The translations under genes were made by a program, and so were the position numbers. Shown in pieces: positions 61,936-64,000 of a stretch of 64,000 nt of DNA. Where the stretch lies: contig NZ_CP022680.1 in the NCBI RefSeq assembly GCF_003595525.1, positions 124,001 through 188,000 of the forward strand. Direction: 5' to 3'. Numbering within the stretch: the stretch's first letter is position 1; each line of letters begins with the position of its first letter. The stretch comes from Streptococcus respiraculi. GTDB taxonomy: Bacteria > Bacillota > Bacilli > Lactobacillales > Streptococcaceae. A model generated the notes under the pieces. It was not told where the DNA came from. It saw nothing but the letters and a program-made list of their open reading frames with translations, and made no database searches.

Positions 61936-61963
61936 TTGGCTTTTTTGAAAAATATGGTATAAT
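61936..61963 (+). promoter_or_regulatory. Promoter of rnpA-yidC-jag
   Basis: TTGGCT (61936-61941), a 16-base spacer and TATAAT (61958-61963) with a TGG just before it (TG-extension). It drives rnpA, which starts at 61994. Confidence 0.72.
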
Positions 61964-61993
61964 AGAAGTAATTTTGAAAGATGGAGTTAGATT

Positions 61994-62353
61994 TTGAAGA
62001 AAACGTATCGTGTGAAGCGTGAACGTGATTTTAACGATATTTTTACACAAGGCAAAAATGTAGCCAATCGGAAGTTTGTGATTTATCGATTGGCTAAGGA
62101 GCAAGGGCATTTCCGAGTGGGTTTATCTGTCAGTAAAAAATTGGGAAATGCAGTAACGCGCAATAGAATCAAACGTAAAATTCGACATGTTCTGATGGAA
62201 TGTGCTCCTTATCTAGCTACAGATGATTTTGTCGTTATTGCGCGTAAAGGCGTTGAGGAGTTGACTTATCAAGAAATCAAACAAAATCTTCTACATGTTT
62301 TAAAACTAGCTAAACTATACCAGGAAGGTGTTTCTCTTGAAAAAGAAAGTTAA
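61994..62353 (+). CDS. rnpA: Ribonuclease P protein component
   Basis: The 119-residue basic protein supports RNase P RNA in processing tRNA 5' ends. The RNR signature lies in [16 protein letters not shown], and [20 protein letters not shown] is the usual N-terminus. It begins with TTG at 61994, seven bases after GGAG; no ATG is available in that region. It overlaps yidC by 17 bases. The order rnpA, yidC, jag is conserved in streptococci. Confidence 0.95.
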   Translation: MKKTYRVKRERDFNDIFTQGKNVANRKFVIYRLAKEQGHFRVGLSVSKKLGNAVTRNRIKRKIRHVLMECAPYLATDDFVVIARKGVEELTYQEIKQNLLHVLKLAKLYQEGVSLEKES

Positions 62354-63149
62354 ATGGGCTAGTCTGCTTACCATATCCCTGCTGTTACTGACGGCTTGTG
62401 GTAGGGGAGATGTGACCAGCCAATCGACAGATGCTTGGGAACGATTGATTTATTGGTTTGCAAGTATCATCAAATTGTTGTCTATTAATGGACAGTTGGG
62501 AGTTGGGATTATTCTCTTTACCATCTTAGTCCGCACGCTCCTCTTGCCACTTTTCCAATTGCAGATGACCTCATCTCGGAAAATGCAGGAATTGCAACCT
62601 CAATTGCGAGCTTTGCAAGAGCAGTACCCAGGAAAAGATTTGGAGAGTAGAGAGCTTTTGACGCAAGCTACACGCAAGCTCTACAAGGACAATGACGTCA
62701 AAATGTCTGCGTCTATGATACCCGTCTTTATCCAGATGCCAATTTTGCTGGCCCTTTATCAGGCGCTTACAAGGGTGCCAGACTTGCGGGTTGGACAGTT
62801 CCTTTGGTTAAATCTCGGAGAGACTGATCCTTACTATATCTTGCCTATTCTAGCCACTGTTTTTACATTCTTGAGTATGTGGTTGAGCAATAAGGCTGCG
62901 CCAGAACGCAATGGTGCGATGACGGTCATGATGGTTGCGATGCCGCTGATGATTTTAATGTTTGCCCTAACAGCAGCAAGTGGTGTTACTCTTTATTGGA
63001 CGGTATCAAATGCCTATCAGGTCTTCCAAATCTTAGCCTTGAACAATCCCTTTAAAATCATTGCGGAGCGAGAGGCCAAGATTGAAGCGGAGCGGGAGCG
63101 TCAAGCTAAAATTAGAAAAGCTCAGAAAAAAGCTCGGAAAAAGAAATAG
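62337..63149 (+). CDS. yidC: Membrane protein insertase YidC (lipoprotein form)
   Basis: The 270-residue insertase places proteins in the membrane with or without Sec. It has a lipoprotein signal with Cys21 in [10 protein letters not shown] and about five membrane segments, including [39 protein letters not shown] and [16 protein letters not shown]. The conserved hydrophilic-groove Arg lies in TILVRTLL. The tail is strongly basic ([13 protein letters not shown]). I start at TTG 62337, eight or nine bases after AGGAAGG; the GTG at 62328 directly follows that site and is too close. It overlaps rnpA. Confidence 0.95.
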   Translation: MKKKVKWASLLTISLLLLTACGRGDVTSQSTDAWERLIYWFASIIKLLSINGQLGVGIILFTILVRTLLLPLFQLQMTSSRKMQELQPQLRALQEQYPGKDLESRELLTQATRKLYKDNDVKMSASMIPVFIQMPILLALYQALTRVPDLRVGQFLWLNLGETDPYYILPILATVFTFLSMWLSNKAAPERNGAMTVMMVAMPLMILMFALTAASGVTLYWTVSNAYQVFQILALNNPFKIIAEREAKIEAERERQAKIRKAQKKARKKK

Positions 63150-63167
63150 GATATTAGGAGATAAAAG

Positions 63168-64000
63168 ATGAAATTTACAGGAGCAACAGTTGAAGAGGCA
63201 ATTCAGAATGGATTGGCAGAATTAAATATTCCTCGTAAGAGAGCGCATATCACCGTACTTGCACGTGAGAAAAAAGGATTTTTAGGGTTTGGGAAAAAGC
63301 CTGCTCAAGTTGACATCGATGTTATTGATGAAACCACGGTTGTTAAAGCCAATCAAAAGGCTATTCGTGGTGTTCCAAGTGAGGTCAATGAGCTCAATGA
63401 TCCGGTTAAAAGTGTTTCTGAAGCAACGATTGACCTTGGGAAAGTGGTTGCGGCAGTCAAAGAATTTGAAAAAACAGGTCAGCACTTGGAGGATACGGTA
63501 AAGGCTAAAATCTTGAAAAACAAGAAGGATGCGAAGGCCATTCTTGCTGAGACAGGTCGTATCGAGATTCTTAAAGACGAAGATATCATGGCAGGAGCAG
63601 AGCCTGAAGTAGCTCAGGCTGAATCGTTTGATGATTTAGATATTAAGATTGAGCAACAATACGATATTGACCAAGTAGTAGCAGAAGTCTCTGCCTATAT
63701 CCAAGAAATCTTAGATGACATGGATGTGGAAGCCCGTATTGAAACAACCCATAACCGCCGTACAATTAATCTCCAAGTGGATACTGATGAGCCAGGACGC
63801 GTCATTGGCTACCACGGAAAAGTGTTGAAATCCTTGCAACTCTTGGCGCAGAATTTCTTGTACAACCGTTATGAGCGTAATTTCTATATTACCATCAATG
63901 TCAATGACTACGTGGAGCACCGTGCTGAGGTCTTGCAAGGCTATGCTCAAAAACTGGCAGAGCGCGTGCTTGAAGAGCAAGAGGCTTACCATACAGACCC
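63168..64000 (+). CDS. jag: RNA-binding protein Jag/KhpB (EloR), 3' end outside window
   Basis: The first 277 residues are present. The Jag-N domain lies at 1-50 (MKFTGATVEEAIQNGLAEL, REKKGFLGFGKKPAQV), followed by a charged linker rich in Glu and Asp (about 55-165). A KH domain follows (about 170-245, NLQVDTDEPGRVIGYHGKVLKSLQLLAQ), and the beginning of the R3H domain (VNDYVEHRAEVLQGYAQKLAERVLE) runs to the window edge. With KhpA it binds RNA and controls cell elongation in pneumococcus. TAGGAGATAAAAG precedes the ATG. The 3' part is cut by the window, not by mutation. Confidence 0.95.
   Translation, partial: MKFTGATVEEAIQNGLAELNIPRKRAHITVLAREKKGFLGFGKKPAQVDIDVIDETTVVKANQKAIRGVPSEVNELNDPVKSVSEATIDLGKVVAAVKEFEKTGQHLEDTVKAKILKNKKDAKAILAETGRIEILKDEDIMAGAEPEVAQAESFDDLDIKIEQQYDIDQVVAEVSAYIQEILDDMDVEARIETTHNRRTINLQVDTDEPGRVIGYHGKVLKSLQLLAQNFLYNRYERNFYITINVNDYVEHRAEVLQGYAQKLAERVLEEQEAYHTD

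Overview
The window looks like a chromosomal segment of a Streptococcus. It has moderate-to-low GC, dense operons, Lys-type streptococcal gene sets (Mn ABC transporter next to pepO, dapH, patAB-like exporter, rnpA-yidC-jag), many PTS systems with PRD regulators, and AAGGAGG-type ribosome binding sites. Several proteins (DapH, PatA/PatB, TadA) are close to what I know from the mitis/sanguinis groups. The species cannot be fixed from the sequence alone.

Layout. 1-3.6 kb: reverse-strand manganese-type ABC transporter (permease cut by the window edge, ATPase) with a probable ScaR/PsaR operator, divergent from the metallopeptidase pepO. 3.8-10.5 kb: leuS; a PLP trans-sulfuration enzyme with a three-gene amino-acid (probably cystine-type) ABC importer; tadA with a promoter that predicts a leaderless mRNA; the small SRP RNA. 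10.7-15.4 kb: pgi, then a SorC regulator divergent from a class II aldolase / archaeal-type triose-phosphate isomerase / YjbQ cassette of unknown substrate. 15.5-24.6 kb: a complete L-ascorbate system (ulaABC, ulaDEF, PRD regulator, ulaG), interrupted between ulaC and ulaD by six tandem 112-bp repeats. 24.6-35.7 kb: phosphoketolase xfp (reverse), divergent from a polyol PTS operon of galactitol type (PRD regulator, IIA, IIB, IIC, two medium-chain dehydrogenases), then transketolase. 35.8-42 kb: sorbitol operon (srlD, srlR, srlM, srlA, srlE, srlB) followed, after a small MITE-like element, by a transaldolase-family aldolase. 42-49.3 kb: two small PASTA proteins, a Ser-rich lipoprotein, dapH and the N-acetyl-diaminopimelate deacetylase, fthC, a rhomboid protease, and reverse-strand galU and gpsA. 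49.4-64 kb: PatA/PatB-like exporter, dut, radA, beta-carbonic anhydrase, a second repeat cluster, an AIM24-family protein, an uncharacterised protein, a LytTR regulator with a LiaF-like membrane partner, gltX, MerR with a small membrane protein, a Nudix hydrolase, rnpA, yidC and the start of jag.

How it fits together. From 13 to 42 kb the genes converge on pentose and hexose phosphates. The ula enzymes deliver D-xylulose-5-phosphate; the unidentified polyol PTS plus two dehydrogenases should also deliver a ketopentose or ketohexose phosphate; sorbitol gives fructose-6-phosphate; xfp, tkt and a transaldolase-like enzyme process these products. Matches to the catabolite-responsive element (cre) lie in or beside most of these promoters. 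Three large PRD-type PTS regulators occur within about 17 kb.

The strongest unexplained signals are: a 45-nt motif shared by the ulaA and ulaG promoters at identical spacing from the -10; a repeat family that twice begins exactly at a stop codon; two copies of a long inverted-repeat element, each between convergent genes; the SorC/aldolase/TIM/YjbQ cassette; PASTA proteins without membrane anchors; and a LytTR/LiaF-like pair with a perfect palindrome over its -10.
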